DNA of 64,000 nt from Nevskiaceae bacterium (lineage in GTDB: Bacteria > Pseudomonadota > Gammaproteobacteria > Nevskiales > Nevskiaceae), in assembly GCA_021731445.1 (NCBI GenBank), contig JAKFXK010000029.1, positions 31,085 through 95,084 of the forward strand. Direction: 5' to 3'. Position numbers and translations under genes: made by a program. Position 1 is the stretch's first letter, and every line of letters starts with the position of its first letter. Positions 34,687 to 42,858 of the stretch are shown here, piece after piece. The notes beneath the pieces are model-generated. The model had not been told where the DNA came from. It saw nothing but the letters and a program-made list of their open reading frames with translations, and did no database searches.

Positions 34687-35310
34687 TTAGCCAGCCTTTT
34701 CAGCGGCCTGCTTGACGATCTCGCCGGACTCGATGCGCACGATTAACGCCTCGATGCCGTTCTTCTTGATCTCTTCGTTGAACTGGCTGCGGAAGTTGGT
34801 GACCAGCGAGAGGTTCTCGAGAATCACGTCATAGACCTTCCACTCGGTGTCGACCAGCTGCATCGAGAAGCCGACCGAGATCGGCTTGCCGACCTTGCGC
34901 TTGAGTTCGGCTTTCACGGTCACGTCGGTTTCGCCACCCACCAGGCGCAGCGGCTGAAAGCGCGCTTCAACGGTGTCGTAGTTGTCCAGCAACGCATCGG
35001 CGTAGTTGCGGATCAGCGAGTTCTTGAAGCTGTTGGTGAAGCGTGCACGTTGCGCAGGCGTCGCGGCCTTCCAGTTGCGGCCCAACACCAGCTTGGCGAT
35101 ACCTTTCACGTCGAAGCGCGGCACCAGCACCTCATCCACCACGGCATAGAACTTGGCCTTGTCGGCCTTGTAGGCGGCGTGGTTGGTGTTGATGAGATCG
35201 CGCATCTTCTCGGTGGTCTCCTTCACGGCGACGTCCGGTGGTACCGGCGCTGCATGCGCGCTGGCAAAACCGAGGGTCAGGAAAAGGGGAAGCCAGAACT
35301 TGTTCATCAT
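34687..35310 (-). CDS. mlaC: Periplasmic phospholipid-carrier protein MlaC
   Basis: A 207-residue secreted carrier that shuttles phospholipid between MlaA and the inner-membrane MlaFEDB complex. It has a signal peptide (FWLPLFLTLGFASAHA) and the MlaC core: KMRDLINTNHAAYKADKAKFYAVVDEVLVPRFDVKGIAKLVLGR (split across about 35-80), ARFTNSFKNSLIRNYADALLDN and the final DVILENLSLVTNFRSQFNEEI. It is located third from the end of the six-gene mla operon. Confidence 0.94.
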   Translation of the reverse strand: MMNKFWLPLFLTLGFASAHAAPVPPDVAVKETTEKMRDLINTNHAAYKADKAKFYAVVDEVLVPRFDVKGIAKLVLGRNWKAATPAQRARFTNSFKNSLIRNYADALLDNYDTVEARFQPLRLVGGETDVTVKAELKRKVGKPISVGFSMQLVDTEWKVYDVILENLSLVTNFRSQFNEEIKKNGIEALIVRIESGEIVKQAAEKAG

Positions 35311-35358
35311 TGTCTCCAGGGCATCGGATCGATGCGGGTCACTGCAATCACCAATACG

Positions 35359-35889
35359 TTACTTCGCGCCCGACGGTTTCATCGAGTCGGCAAGATTGTT
35401 CAGCGCATCGGCCAGCTTCGTGTCTTCCTTCTTCTCGCTCATAGAAGACACGAATTGACCAATTAGGTTCTCCAGCACCAAGGCGGACTGAGTAAGCTGG
35501 ATGCGGCTGCCTTCGATGAGAAATGCCTCATCGCCACCCGGCTCCAGACCAATGTACTGCTCGCCCAGAAGGCCAGCAGTGAGTATCTTGGCGTTGGAAT
35601 CTTTCGGAATAGTGGAGTAGCTGCTGCTCAATTCAAGGGTGACGATTGCCTGAAAGCTGTTCTGGTCCACCGCGATGTTCTGTACGCGGCCTACGGTGAC
35701 GCCGGCGATCTTCACCGCGTTGCCGGGCGAGAGCTTGCCGATATTCTCGAAGTGGGCAGTGACGTGATAGCTACCCTCAGATCCACCCACATCCTTGAGG
35801 CTGGCGACACGCAGGGTGAGCAACATGACGGCGGCAACGCCAAGGCAGACGAAGAAGCCAACCAGTATTTCGAGTGTGCGGGACTGCAT
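35359..35889 (-). CDS. mlaD: Inner-membrane MCE protein MlaD
   Basis: A 176-residue single-pass protein with an N-terminal anchor (ILVGFFVCLGVAAVMLLTLRV) and one MCE domain: FENIGKLSPGNAVKIAGVTVGRVQNI, then SNAKILTAGLLGEQYIGLEPGG. It forms a periplasmic hexameric ring on the MlaFEB transporter and binds phospholipid. The C-terminal tail (QFVSSMSEKKEDTK) is a helical segment typical of MlaD. It starts 27 bases after mlaE. Confidence 0.95.
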   Translation of the reverse strand: MQSRTLEILVGFFVCLGVAAVMLLTLRVASLKDVGGSEGSYHVTAHFENIGKLSPGNAVKIAGVTVGRVQNIAVDQNSFQAIVTLELSSSYSTIPKDSNAKILTAGLLGEQYIGLEPGGDEAFLIEGSRIQLTQSALVLENLIGQFVSSMSEKKEDTKLADALNNLADSMKPSGAK

Positions 35890-35916
35890 GGATTGAATCC
35901 TTGGACTTGTGGCTGA

Positions 35917-36672
35917 CTAGAACATGAATGCGGTGAGGATGAAGTCCAGTGCCAGGATGGCCAGCGAGGAGATCACCACGGTATCGGTGGTTGCGCGCGC
36001 CACACCTGCCGAGGTGGGTGCGGCGTGATAACCCTGATAGACGGCGATCCAGGAGCAGGCGGCGCCGAAAGTGATGCTCTTGATAAAGGCATCGCGGATG
36101 TCGTCGCCATGCAGCACCTCGCGAATGCCAGCCCAGTAGCTGCCGGCATCGACGCCCAGCAGACTGACGCCGATGGCATGGCCGCCGGCCACGCCGATCG
36201 CCATCACGGTAAAGATGAAAGCCAGCAGCGGCATCGAGATCAATCCGGCGAGAAAGCGTGGGGCGACCACCCGCTTGATCGGATCGACCGCCATCATCTC
36301 CATGCCGCTGAGCTGGTCGGTGGCCTTCATCAGGCCGATTTCGGCGGCCAATGCCGAGCCGGCGCGGCCTGCAAACAAGAGTGCCGTGACGACCGGGCCG
36401 AACTCACGCACCACCGACAGGGCAATGGCGACACCAAGCGATTCGCCTGCGCCGAACACCTGCAACGTGCGATAGAACTGCAAGGCCAGCACCATGCCGA
36501 CGAAGCTGCCGGAGAGCACAATGATGACCAGCGACAGCACGCCGACGGAATAGATTTGCTGCGCCATCAGACGCGGACGCACCAGGGCCGAGGGGATGGC
36601 TGCAATGATGGTGAACAGGAAAAACAGCGCGCGGCCGATACCCTGCAGATAGTTGCCGAGGATGCCGATCAT
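35917..36672 (-). CDS. mlaE: Phospholipid ABC transporter permease MlaE
   Basis: A 251-residue membrane permease with about five to six helices and the MlaE signature in the middle: SVVREFGPVVTALLFAGRAGSALAAEIG (about 87-115), with VDPIKRVVAPRFLAGL following. It pairs with MlaF and MlaD in the inner-membrane complex that moves phospholipid to or from MlaC. It overlaps mlaF by four bases (translational coupling). Confidence 0.96.
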   Translation of the reverse strand: MIGILGNYLQGIGRALFFLFTIIAAIPSALVRPRLMAQQIYSVGVLSLVIIVLSGSFVGMVLALQFYRTLQVFGAGESLGVAIALSVVREFGPVVTALLFAGRAGSALAAEIGLMKATDQLSGMEMMAVDPIKRVVAPRFLAGLISMPLLAFIFTVMAIGVAGGHAIGVSLLGVDAGSYWAGIREVLHGDDIRDAFIKSITFGAACSWIAVYQGYHAAPTSAGVARATTDTVVISSLAILALDFILTAFMF

Positions 36673-37496
36673 TTGGCTGCCCCCAGCAAATCCTGCGCGT
36701 AAGGCACCGCCTTGTAATGAAACGGCACCGGCCCATCTGGCTCACCCTTGAGGAACTGCTGCACCCACTCGCTCTGACTCGCGCGCACCTCATGGGCCGC
36801 GCCATGGCCCAGCACCTTGCCGCCGGAAATCACATAAGCCTGATCGCAGATCGACAGCACTTCTACGACATCGTGCGAGACGATGATGCTGGTGAGCCCG
36901 AGCGCATCGTTGAGGGTGCGGACCAGGCGCATCAGCACGCCCATGCTGATCGGGTCCTGGCCGGTGAAGGGTTCGTCGTACATCACCAGCTGAGGGTCGA
37001 GCGAGATCGCCCGCGCCAGCGCGACACGGCGACTCATGCCGCCGGAGAGTTCTTCGGGATACAGATCGCGCGCACCACGCAGACCCACCGCATTGAGCTT
37101 CATCAGCACCAGGTCGCGGATCATCGACTCTGGCAGCTTGGTGTGCTCGCGCAGGGGGAAGGCGACGTTGTCGAAGACCGTCAGATCAGTCAGCAGTGCA
37201 CCGTTTTGAAACAGCATGCCCATGCGCATGCGCATCTCGAACAACTGGCTGCGAGACTGGCTGTGGACGTTGATGCCATCGAAGGTAACCGTGCCTGCAC
37301 TGGGCTTCCATTGCCCGCCGATCAGCCGCAGGAGAGTGGTCTTGCCGGTGCCGGACGGCCCCATGATGGCGGTGATGCGGCCGCGCGGGATGTCGAGATC
37401 AACGCCGTCATAAATGACACGCGGGCCGTGCGAAAACCGCAGGCCCCGCACACTCACCAGGGTACTGGCCGCAACATCGGTCGGAGAGGTGGTCAT
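36669..37496 (-). CDS. mlaF: Phospholipid ABC transporter ATPase MlaF
   Basis: A 275-residue ATPase. Walker A is GPSGTGKTTLL, the Q loop has FQNGALLTDLTVFDNVAFPL, the signature is LSGGMSRRVALARA, Walker B is LVMYDEPFTGQDP and the H-loop is IIVSHDV. It drives the MlaFEDB complex. It is the first gene of the mlaFEDCBA operon, which therefore contains every component including the outer-membrane lipoprotein. Confidence 0.96.
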   Translation of the reverse strand: MTTSPTDVAASTLVSVRGLRFSHGPRVIYDGVDLDIPRGRITAIMGPSGTGKTTLLRLIGGQWKPSAGTVTFDGINVHSQSRSQLFEMRMRMGMLFQNGALLTDLTVFDNVAFPLREHTKLPESMIRDLVLMKLNAVGLRGARDLYPEELSGGMSRRVALARAISLDPQLVMYDEPFTGQDPISMGVLMRLVRTLNDALGLTSIIVSHDVVEVLSICDQAYVISGGKVLGHGAAHEVRASQSEWVQQFLKGEPDGPVPFHYKAVPYAQDLLGAAK

Positions 37497-37682
37497 GCGG
37501 TGGCTTGCGAAAGGGCGGGGCAGTTCAGGGTCAACGGGTAAGGCGGTTCGGCGTTGTCATCAACAACCCATGGGATACATCGTTCAGCATTCTAAGCGAT
37601 GCTCCCGGCGGGTTAGCCCGGCTCATTCAGCCCGAAATCAGCGAGTGCCGGGATAAATGCACCACACCTTGGAGATTCTGCG

Positions 37683-37973
37683 ATGCGTCTGATTGCAAGC
37701 TTAACGCCCCTGACTGCCCTGACCCTGTCCAGCATGCTGCTTGCCGGCTGCGCGGGCAATTCACCGCGCAAGCCTGCGGACACGCAGGACAAATCGCGCG
37801 ATACCAGCTTCTACGAAAACTGCTACGACTTCGAATCGCGTGGCCTGCCGCCGCCTGCGGGCTGTCCGCAACGCCCCACGGGCGCGCGCCGCACCGTCAC
37901 ACCGGTTCCCTCGATGAATCCCGGCGATGCGCTGCCGGACTTGCCGACGCGCGGTGTGCTGGGCGGTCGTTAA
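37683..37973 (+). CDS. Small lipoprotein of unknown function
   Basis: A 96-residue predicted lipoprotein: signal segment [17 protein letters not shown] with lipobox LAGC (Cys near residue 23), then a short charged stretch, [23 protein letters not shown], and a Pro/Arg-rich tail ([18 protein letters not shown]). No family is recognised. Its stop overlaps the lipB stop by four bases on the opposite strand. It diverges from mlaF over a 186-base gap that shows no other gene. Confidence 0.65.
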   Translation: MRLIASLTPLTALTLSSMLLAGCAGNSPRKPADTQDKSRDTSFYENCYDFESRGLPPPAGCPQRPTGARRTVTPVPSMNPGDALPDLPTRGVLGGR

Positions 37974-38602
37974 TGCAGGGCTGAGGTCAGCTTTTTCGCC
38001 AGCGCATCGCCGATGCGATCCACGCTGGCGTTTATGCCCAAATCCTTGAGCTGCGTCATGGCCAATCCCGAATAGCCGCAGGGATTGATGCGCGAGAAGG
38101 GTTCGAGATCCATATCCACATTCAGTGACAGCCCATGCAGGCTGCGGCCCCGGCGGATGCGCAGGCCAATGGAGCCGACCTTGTGGCGGCGTGCGGCAAT
38201 GTCCACATACACCCCGGGTGCCTCGCGGTCGATATAAGCACTGATGCCGCAGTCGGCCAGCACTGCCACCATCGCGTTCTCGATGCGGCTCACCAGGCTG
38301 CGCGCACCATAACCCTGCCGGGCGATGTCGATGAGCGGATAGATCACCAATTGCCCCGGTCCGTGGTAAGTCACCTGCCCGCCACGGTCGGTTTGCACCA
38401 CCGGGATGCTGCCCGGCATCAGCAGGTGCTCGGCCTTGCCGGCCTGTCCCTGGGTGAAGACGGGGGGATGCTGCAACACCCATAGCTCATCTGCGGTCGC
38501 GTGGTCGCGGGTATCGGTGAAGGCGTGCATGGCGGCCAGGGTGATCGCGTAGTCCACCAACCCCAGCTGCCTGATTCGCAGCGCGCTCACACGCTTATGC
38601 AA
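37970..38602 (-). CDS. lipB: Octanoyltransferase
   Basis: It transfers octanoyl from octanoyl-ACP to lipoyl domains, the first committed lipoate step. The 210-residue protein has the catalytic Cys in [13 protein letters not shown], the substrate Lys in [14 protein letters not shown], and [20 protein letters not shown]. The usual partners lipA and the ybeD/DUF493 gene are not beside it here; instead it ends the rod-shape operon, overlapping dacC by eight bases. Confidence 0.96.
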   Translation of the reverse strand: MHKRVSALRIRQLGLVDYAITLAAMHAFTDTRDHATADELWVLQHPPVFTQGQAGKAEHLLMPGSIPVVQTDRGGQVTYHGPGQLVIYPLIDIARQGYGARSLVSRIENAMVAVLADCGISAYIDREAPGVYVDIAARRHKVGSIGLRIRRGRSLHGLSLNVDMDLEPFSRINPCGYSGLAMTQLKDLGINASVDRIGDALAKKLTSALH

Positions 38603-39731
38603 ACCAGAGACGGATGGTGTCCCAGAGACGTTTGAAGAAACCGCCGGCCGGTGTGTCCGCCAACACCACCAAAGGCAGCGTCTTCACCACCTTGCCGTCG
38701 ATCAGCACGGTCACGTTGCCCACCTGCTGGCCGGCGGTCAGCGGGGCGATCAGGGTGCCATCGACAACCGGGCGCACCTCGGCCTTGTCGGCACTGCCGC
38801 GTGGCAGCGAAAGATAGACCGGCGCGAGTGTGCCGACCTGCACTTCTTCATTGACGCCCTTCCACAGTCGCACGCTGCCAGCGGGGGCCTCCTTGCCGAG
38901 AAGTTTCACGCTCTCGAAGAAACGGAACCCATAGTTGAGCAGTTCAAGGCTCGCTTCGGCGCGGTAGGTCTTGCTCTTGGTGCCCATCACCGCTGCGAGC
39001 AGGCGGTGGTCGTCGCGCTTGGCGGACGACAACAGGCAGTAGCCAGCGGCTTCGGTGTGGCCGGTCTTGATGCCATCGACGCTGCGATCCATCGCCAGCA
39101 TCATGTTGCGATTGTCCTGCCGGATACCGTTGTAGACGAAGCTGGGCAGGGCAAACCATGCGTAATAGTCCGGGAAGTCGCGGATGAATGCGGCACCCAG
39201 CAGCACCAGATCGTGGGCGGTGCTGAAGTGCTCCTCCTCCGGCATTCCCGGCGCATTGGTGAAGTGGGTGTGGCTCATGCCCAGCTTGGCTGCATACTGG
39301 TTCATCAGATCGGCAAAAGCCGACTCGCTACCCGCCACATGCTCGGCCAGCGCCACCGAGGCGTCATTGCCGGACTGGGTGATGACGCCGTGCAGCAGGT
39401 CTTCCACCTTCACCTTGGAGCCGAGATCGAGAAACATCCGCGATTCGGAGGAATCCTTGCCCTGACGCCAGGCCTTTTCGGAAATCACCGCTTCGTCGGT
39501 CAGCTTGATGCGACCTTTCTTAATCTCGTCGAAAACGACGTAGGCCAGCATCACCTTGGTGATTGAAGCCGGACCAACCTTGAGGTCGGGATTGCTGCTC
39601 GCCAGCACCTCGCCGCTGTCGAAGTCGTAGAGCAGGTAGCTCGAGGCTTCGAGCGCTGGCGGTTCCGGGATGGCGGCAGCGGCGGAGAGCGAGAACAGGA
39701 CAGCGAGCACGGCGGCAAAGCGGAGGATCAT
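38595..39731 (-). CDS. dacC: D-alanyl-D-alanine carboxypeptidase (PBP5/6 type)
   Basis: A 378-residue periplasmic, C-terminally anchored carboxypeptidase that trims pentapeptide stems. It has a signal peptide ([15 protein letters not shown]), SxxK as GPASITKVM, SxN as SGNDASVAL and KTG as [10 protein letters not shown], then the C-terminal beta domain and the amphipathic anchor [14 protein letters not shown] that docks it on the membrane. The symbol could equally be dacA. It is within the mre-mrd operon, between rlpA and lipB. Confidence 0.95.
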   Translation of the reverse strand: MILRFAAVLAVLFSLSAAAAIPEPPALEASSYLLYDFDSGEVLASSNPDLKVGPASITKVMLAYVVFDEIKKGRIKLTDEAVISEKAWRQGKDSSESRMFLDLGSKVKVEDLLHGVITQSGNDASVALAEHVAGSESAFADLMNQYAAKLGMSHTHFTNAPGMPEEEHFSTAHDLVLLGAAFIRDFPDYYAWFALPSFVYNGIRQDNRNMMLAMDRSVDGIKTGHTEAAGYCLLSSAKRDDHRLLAAVMGTKSKTYRAEASLELLNYGFRFFESVKLLGKEAPAGSVRLWKGVNEEVQVGTLAPVYLSLPRGSADKAEVRPVVDGTLIAPLTAGQQVGNVTVLIDGKVVKTLPLVVLADTPAGGFFKRLWDTIRLWFA

Positions 39732-39776
39732 CGAAAGCTCAGGTCATCAGGAAACGAGCGCCTAGTTTAAGCGACA

Positions 39777-40718
39777 TCAATCCGCGACTGGCATGGCCGT
39801 GATTTCTTGCAGCCCCAGCTTGACGCGCGCGGCTTCGAGCTTGGAGAAGGTCTTGAACGGCCCGATGCGCAGGATGCTTTCGTGGCCATCGCCGGAGGGG
39901 CTGCCCACCTGCAGGAACTCGGTGTCGCTGAAGCCGAGCTTCGCCAGCCGTTCGCGCAGCGCCAGTGCCTCGATGGGGTCGCTGAAGCGACCCACTTCCA
40001 GGTAGCGCGGCTTGCCGATGGCGTCCTCGCTTTCGGCGGCATTCTTGCCATGCTGCGGCGTCAGAGCCTCAATCTGTACCTCGGCGGAGCCTGCATGCAA
40101 TAGGTCCAGCTTGGCTGCTGCCGCATAGGAGAGGTCGACGATCCGCCCCGGATGAAATGGCCCACGATCATTGATGCGTACCACCACACTGCGGCCATTG
40201 CCCTTGCTGGTGACGCGCACATAACTGGGCAGCGGCAGCGTCTTGTGCGCGGCGGTCATCTTGAACATGTCGTAGATCTCGCCATTGGCGGTGCGGCGGC
40301 CGTGGAACTTCTTGCCATACCAGCTGGCGCGGCCGCTCTCGCGGAAGCCCTTCGGGATCCTCGGCATGATCGTGTAGCGCTTGCCGAGGGCTTCGTAGGT
40401 CTTCGGGTTGCCATGGCGGCTCACCGGTTCGTCGACGACCACGGCATCCGGCAGGTTCTCGATGTCCTTCGGCACTTCGTCGGCACTGGGTGCAAAGTCC
40501 GGGTCTGGCGTCGGGCAATTAGCGCAAGTCTTCTGTGGTTCGGCCGGGCGGCGGGGGGCAGAACCAGCGGAAGCGGAAGCGGATTCAGATTCTGCGGTCA
40601 CCACGCGTGATTGCCCCTGCCGCGCCGAGGCTTCAAGCGGTGCGCGGCTGGCGCATCCGGCCAGCCACAGCATTGCCCACAGCGCGGCCAGCAAAGGCGC
40701 TGTCGCTAGGGCTTTCAA
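39777..40718 (-). CDS. rlpA: Septal ring lytic transglycosylase-like protein RlpA
   Basis: A 313-residue outer-membrane lipoprotein (lipobox LWLAGC). It has the double-psi beta-barrel of RlpA: GRASWYGKKFHGRRTANGE, then MTAAHKTLPLPSYVRVTS and VVVRINDRGPFHPGRIVDLS, with the Asp and His expected of active enzymes. A C-terminal SPOR domain (about 235-310) directs such proteins to denuded septal glycan. The N-terminal linker is Ser/Ala/Glu-rich. It overlaps mltB by four bases. Confidence 0.94.
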   Translation of the reverse strand: MKALATAPLLAALWAMLWLAGCASRAPLEASARQGQSRVVTAESESASASAGSAPRRPAEPQKTCANCPTPDPDFAPSADEVPKDIENLPDAVVVDEPVSRHGNPKTYEALGKRYTIMPRIPKGFRESGRASWYGKKFHGRRTANGEIYDMFKMTAAHKTLPLPSYVRVTSKGNGRSVVVRINDRGPFHPGRIVDLSYAAAAKLDLLHAGSAEVQIEALTPQHGKNAAESEDAIGKPRYLEVGRFSDPIEALALRERLAKLGFSDTEFLQVGSPSGDGHESILRIGPFKTFSKLEAARVKLGLQEITAMPVAD

Positions 40719-41731
40719 CGTGGCGAGACCTTTAGCGCCTGTGCGGCCTGCAACTCGGCGGCGAGCTGTGTCACTGCCATCGCGTAGAACACGCGCGGGT
40801 TGTAGGTCATCACCGCATAGAAGTTGGGCAGTGCCAGCCAGTACTCGGTGCCAGCAGGGCGCAAGAGCTCGATGAGTCCGGCCGGCGTTTCAGCCGGCAT
40901 ATCCACGCCCGGCGTGACGCCCATCTTGATCCACTCGCCCAGGGTCGCATTGGCCGCCTTGGTGTTGCGCGCCGGTGCACTGGCCTTGAGATCGGCTGCG
41001 GTCACCGGCACCAGCAGCGGCTCGCCACGACGCCAGTGCACGGCGGGGCGATCTGGCGGCTGATAGCGGGTGAAGTAATGGGCGATGGAGCCAATCGCAT
41101 CCGGCATCGACCACAGATCGATGCTGCCATCACCGTCATAGTCGAGCGCCAGCGTGATGTAGTTGCTGGGCATGAACTGCGCGAAACCGACCGCTCCTGC
41201 ATACGAGCCCTTGATGTCGATGGGTTCGCGCCGGAAGTCGCGGCAGAAGGCAAAGTATGCCGCCAACTCGTTGAAGAAGAACCGGCTGCGGGTTGGGTGC
41301 TCGTAGCCCTGCGTGACCAGGGCATCCAACACGCGGTGCTTGCCGGTATACGTGCCGTACTTGGTCTCGACACCCATGATTGCGGCGATGACCACTGGCG
41401 GCACCCCGTATTCCGCCTCGGCGCGCTCCAGCCATTTCTGGTGTTCCCGCATCACCCTGAGGCCGTTGTCGATCTGGCTGGGAAACACATGCAGTGCCTT
41501 GTAACTGTCCCAGAGCGGCGTGGTGACTTCTTTGTTCTGGCGTTCGGCCTGAACCAGCTGCGGCAGCCGCTCGGCCTGGTCGAGTGCCGCATCTACCTTG
41601 GCGAGGTCATCGGCATTGAAGGCGTACTCGCTGATCAGCTTCTGGTGCAGCAATGCCGTCTTGGGGTCTTCCCGGTAGCTCGCAGCCACTGGCAGTGCCA
41701 GGCAAACCAGTGCAGCAATCAGGGCCTTCAT
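40715..41731 (-). CDS. mltB: Lytic murein transglycosylase B
   Basis: A 338-residue periplasmic glycan-cleaving enzyme of the MltB/SltB family. It has a signal peptide ending near AASY (no lipobox Cys, so a soluble form), catalytic Glu in IMGVETKYGTYTGKH, then GAVGFAQFMPSNY and DYDGDGSIDLWSMPDAIGSIAHYF typical of the family. It overlaps rodA by four bases and rlpA by four, keeping a hydrolase pair inside the synthesis operon. Confidence 0.95.
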   Translation of the reverse strand: MKALIAALVCLALPVAASYREDPKTALLHQKLISEYAFNADDLAKVDAALDQAERLPQLVQAERQNKEVTTPLWDSYKALHVFPSQIDNGLRVMREHQKWLERAEAEYGVPPVVIAAIMGVETKYGTYTGKHRVLDALVTQGYEHPTRSRFFFNELAAYFAFCRDFRREPIDIKGSYAGAVGFAQFMPSNYITLALDYDGDGSIDLWSMPDAIGSIAHYFTRYQPPDRPAVHWRRGEPLLVPVTAADLKASAPARNTKAANATLGEWIKMGVTPGVDMPAETPAGLIELLRPAGTEYWLALPNFYAVMTYNPRVFYAMAVTQLAAELQAAQALKVSPR

Positions 41732-42858
41732 GAGGTCAGGAGCTTTCGGTGGGTATGGATCGACATCAGCATACCGAAGCCCGCCAGCAGCGTGACCGCC
41801 GAGGTGCCGCCATAGGAGAACAAGGGCAGCGGCACACCCACCACCGGCATCAGGCCCATCACCATCCCCATATTGATGAACACATAGATGAAGAAGGTGA
41901 GAGACAGCGCGCCCGCCAGCAGCCGCTGGAAACTGTCGTGGCCACGCATGGCAATGAACAGCCCCCGGCCAACGATGGCCACGTAGAGGCAGAGCAGCGC
42001 CAGCACACCGATCATGCCGAGCTCTTCCGCCAGCACCGCGAAGATGAAATCGGTGTGCGCCTCGGGCAGAAAGTCCAGCTTCGCCTGGGTGCCATTGAGC
42101 AGGCCCTTGCCGAAAGCGCCACCGCTGCCGATGGCAATCTTGCTCTGGGTGATGTGATAGCCGGTGCCGAGCGGATCGCTCTCCGGGTCGAGAAAGGTCA
42201 GCACGCGGTTGCGCTGGTAGTCATGCAGGCGGTACCACAGCAGGGGTGCGGCGGCGGCGATGGCAGCCGCCGCACCGACGATCCAGCGCCAGGACAAGCC
42301 ACCGAGGTACAGCGCAAAACCACCGGCAGCCATGATCAGCAGGCAAGTGCCAAGGTCGGGCTGCACCACCACCAGCGAGGAAGGCAGGCCGATGAGTGCG
42401 AGCGTCATCAGCACATCGCGCCAGCCCGGGGGCAATGGTCGGCCATGCAGCCAGGCGGCGACCATCATCGGCATGGCGAGTTTCATCATCTCGCTGGGCT
42501 GGAAGCGCAGCACTCCTAAATCCAGCCAGCGTTGCGCGCCCTTGGCATGGTCCCCCAGCACCAGCACCAGGACCAGGAGCACGCAGGCTGCACCGTAAAA
42601 CCAGGGAGCACCGGCGCGGTAATAGTCGGGTGGTACCTGCGCGAGGGTAATCATCACCACGAAACCCAACACCAGCCGCTGGAACTGCGCGAATACTTCA
42701 TTGGCCGAACCGCCGGATGCGGAATACAGCACTGCCAGCCCCATGCAACCGACGGCTGCCAACAGACCCACCAGCCAGACATCGATGTGCAGCTTCAGCA
42801 GGCGCTCGGACCAGGTGGCGGAGGGAGTGTGCGGAGTGGGTGTCAGCGCGGAGCTCAT
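41728..42858 (-). CDS. rodA: Peptidoglycan glycosyltransferase RodA (MrdB)
   Basis: A 376-residue SEDS polymerase with about ten membrane helices that makes glycan strands with PBP2 during elongation. SEDS motifs are RFQPSEMMKL, VVVQPDLGTCLLI, the extracellular loop FLDPESDPLGTGYHITQSKIAIGSGG with the catalytic Asp, and PLPLFSYGGTSAVTLLAGFG. The N-terminus has a 15-residue Pro/Thr-rich cytoplasmic leader. It overlaps mrdA by four bases. Confidence 0.97.
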   Translation of the reverse strand: MSSALTPTPHTPSATWSERLLKLHIDVWLVGLLAAVGCMGLAVLYSASGGSANEVFAQFQRLVLGFVVMITLAQVPPDYYRAGAPWFYGAACVLLVLVLVLGDHAKGAQRWLDLGVLRFQPSEMMKLAMPMMVAAWLHGRPLPPGWRDVLMTLALIGLPSSLVVVQPDLGTCLLIMAAGGFALYLGGLSWRWIVGAAAAIAAAAPLLWYRLHDYQRNRVLTFLDPESDPLGTGYHITQSKIAIGSGGAFGKGLLNGTQAKLDFLPEAHTDFIFAVLAEELGMIGVLALLCLYVAIVGRGLFIAMRGHDSFQRLLAGALSLTFFIYVFINMGMVMGLMPVVGVPLPLFSYGGTSAVTLLAGFGMLMSIHTHRKLLTS

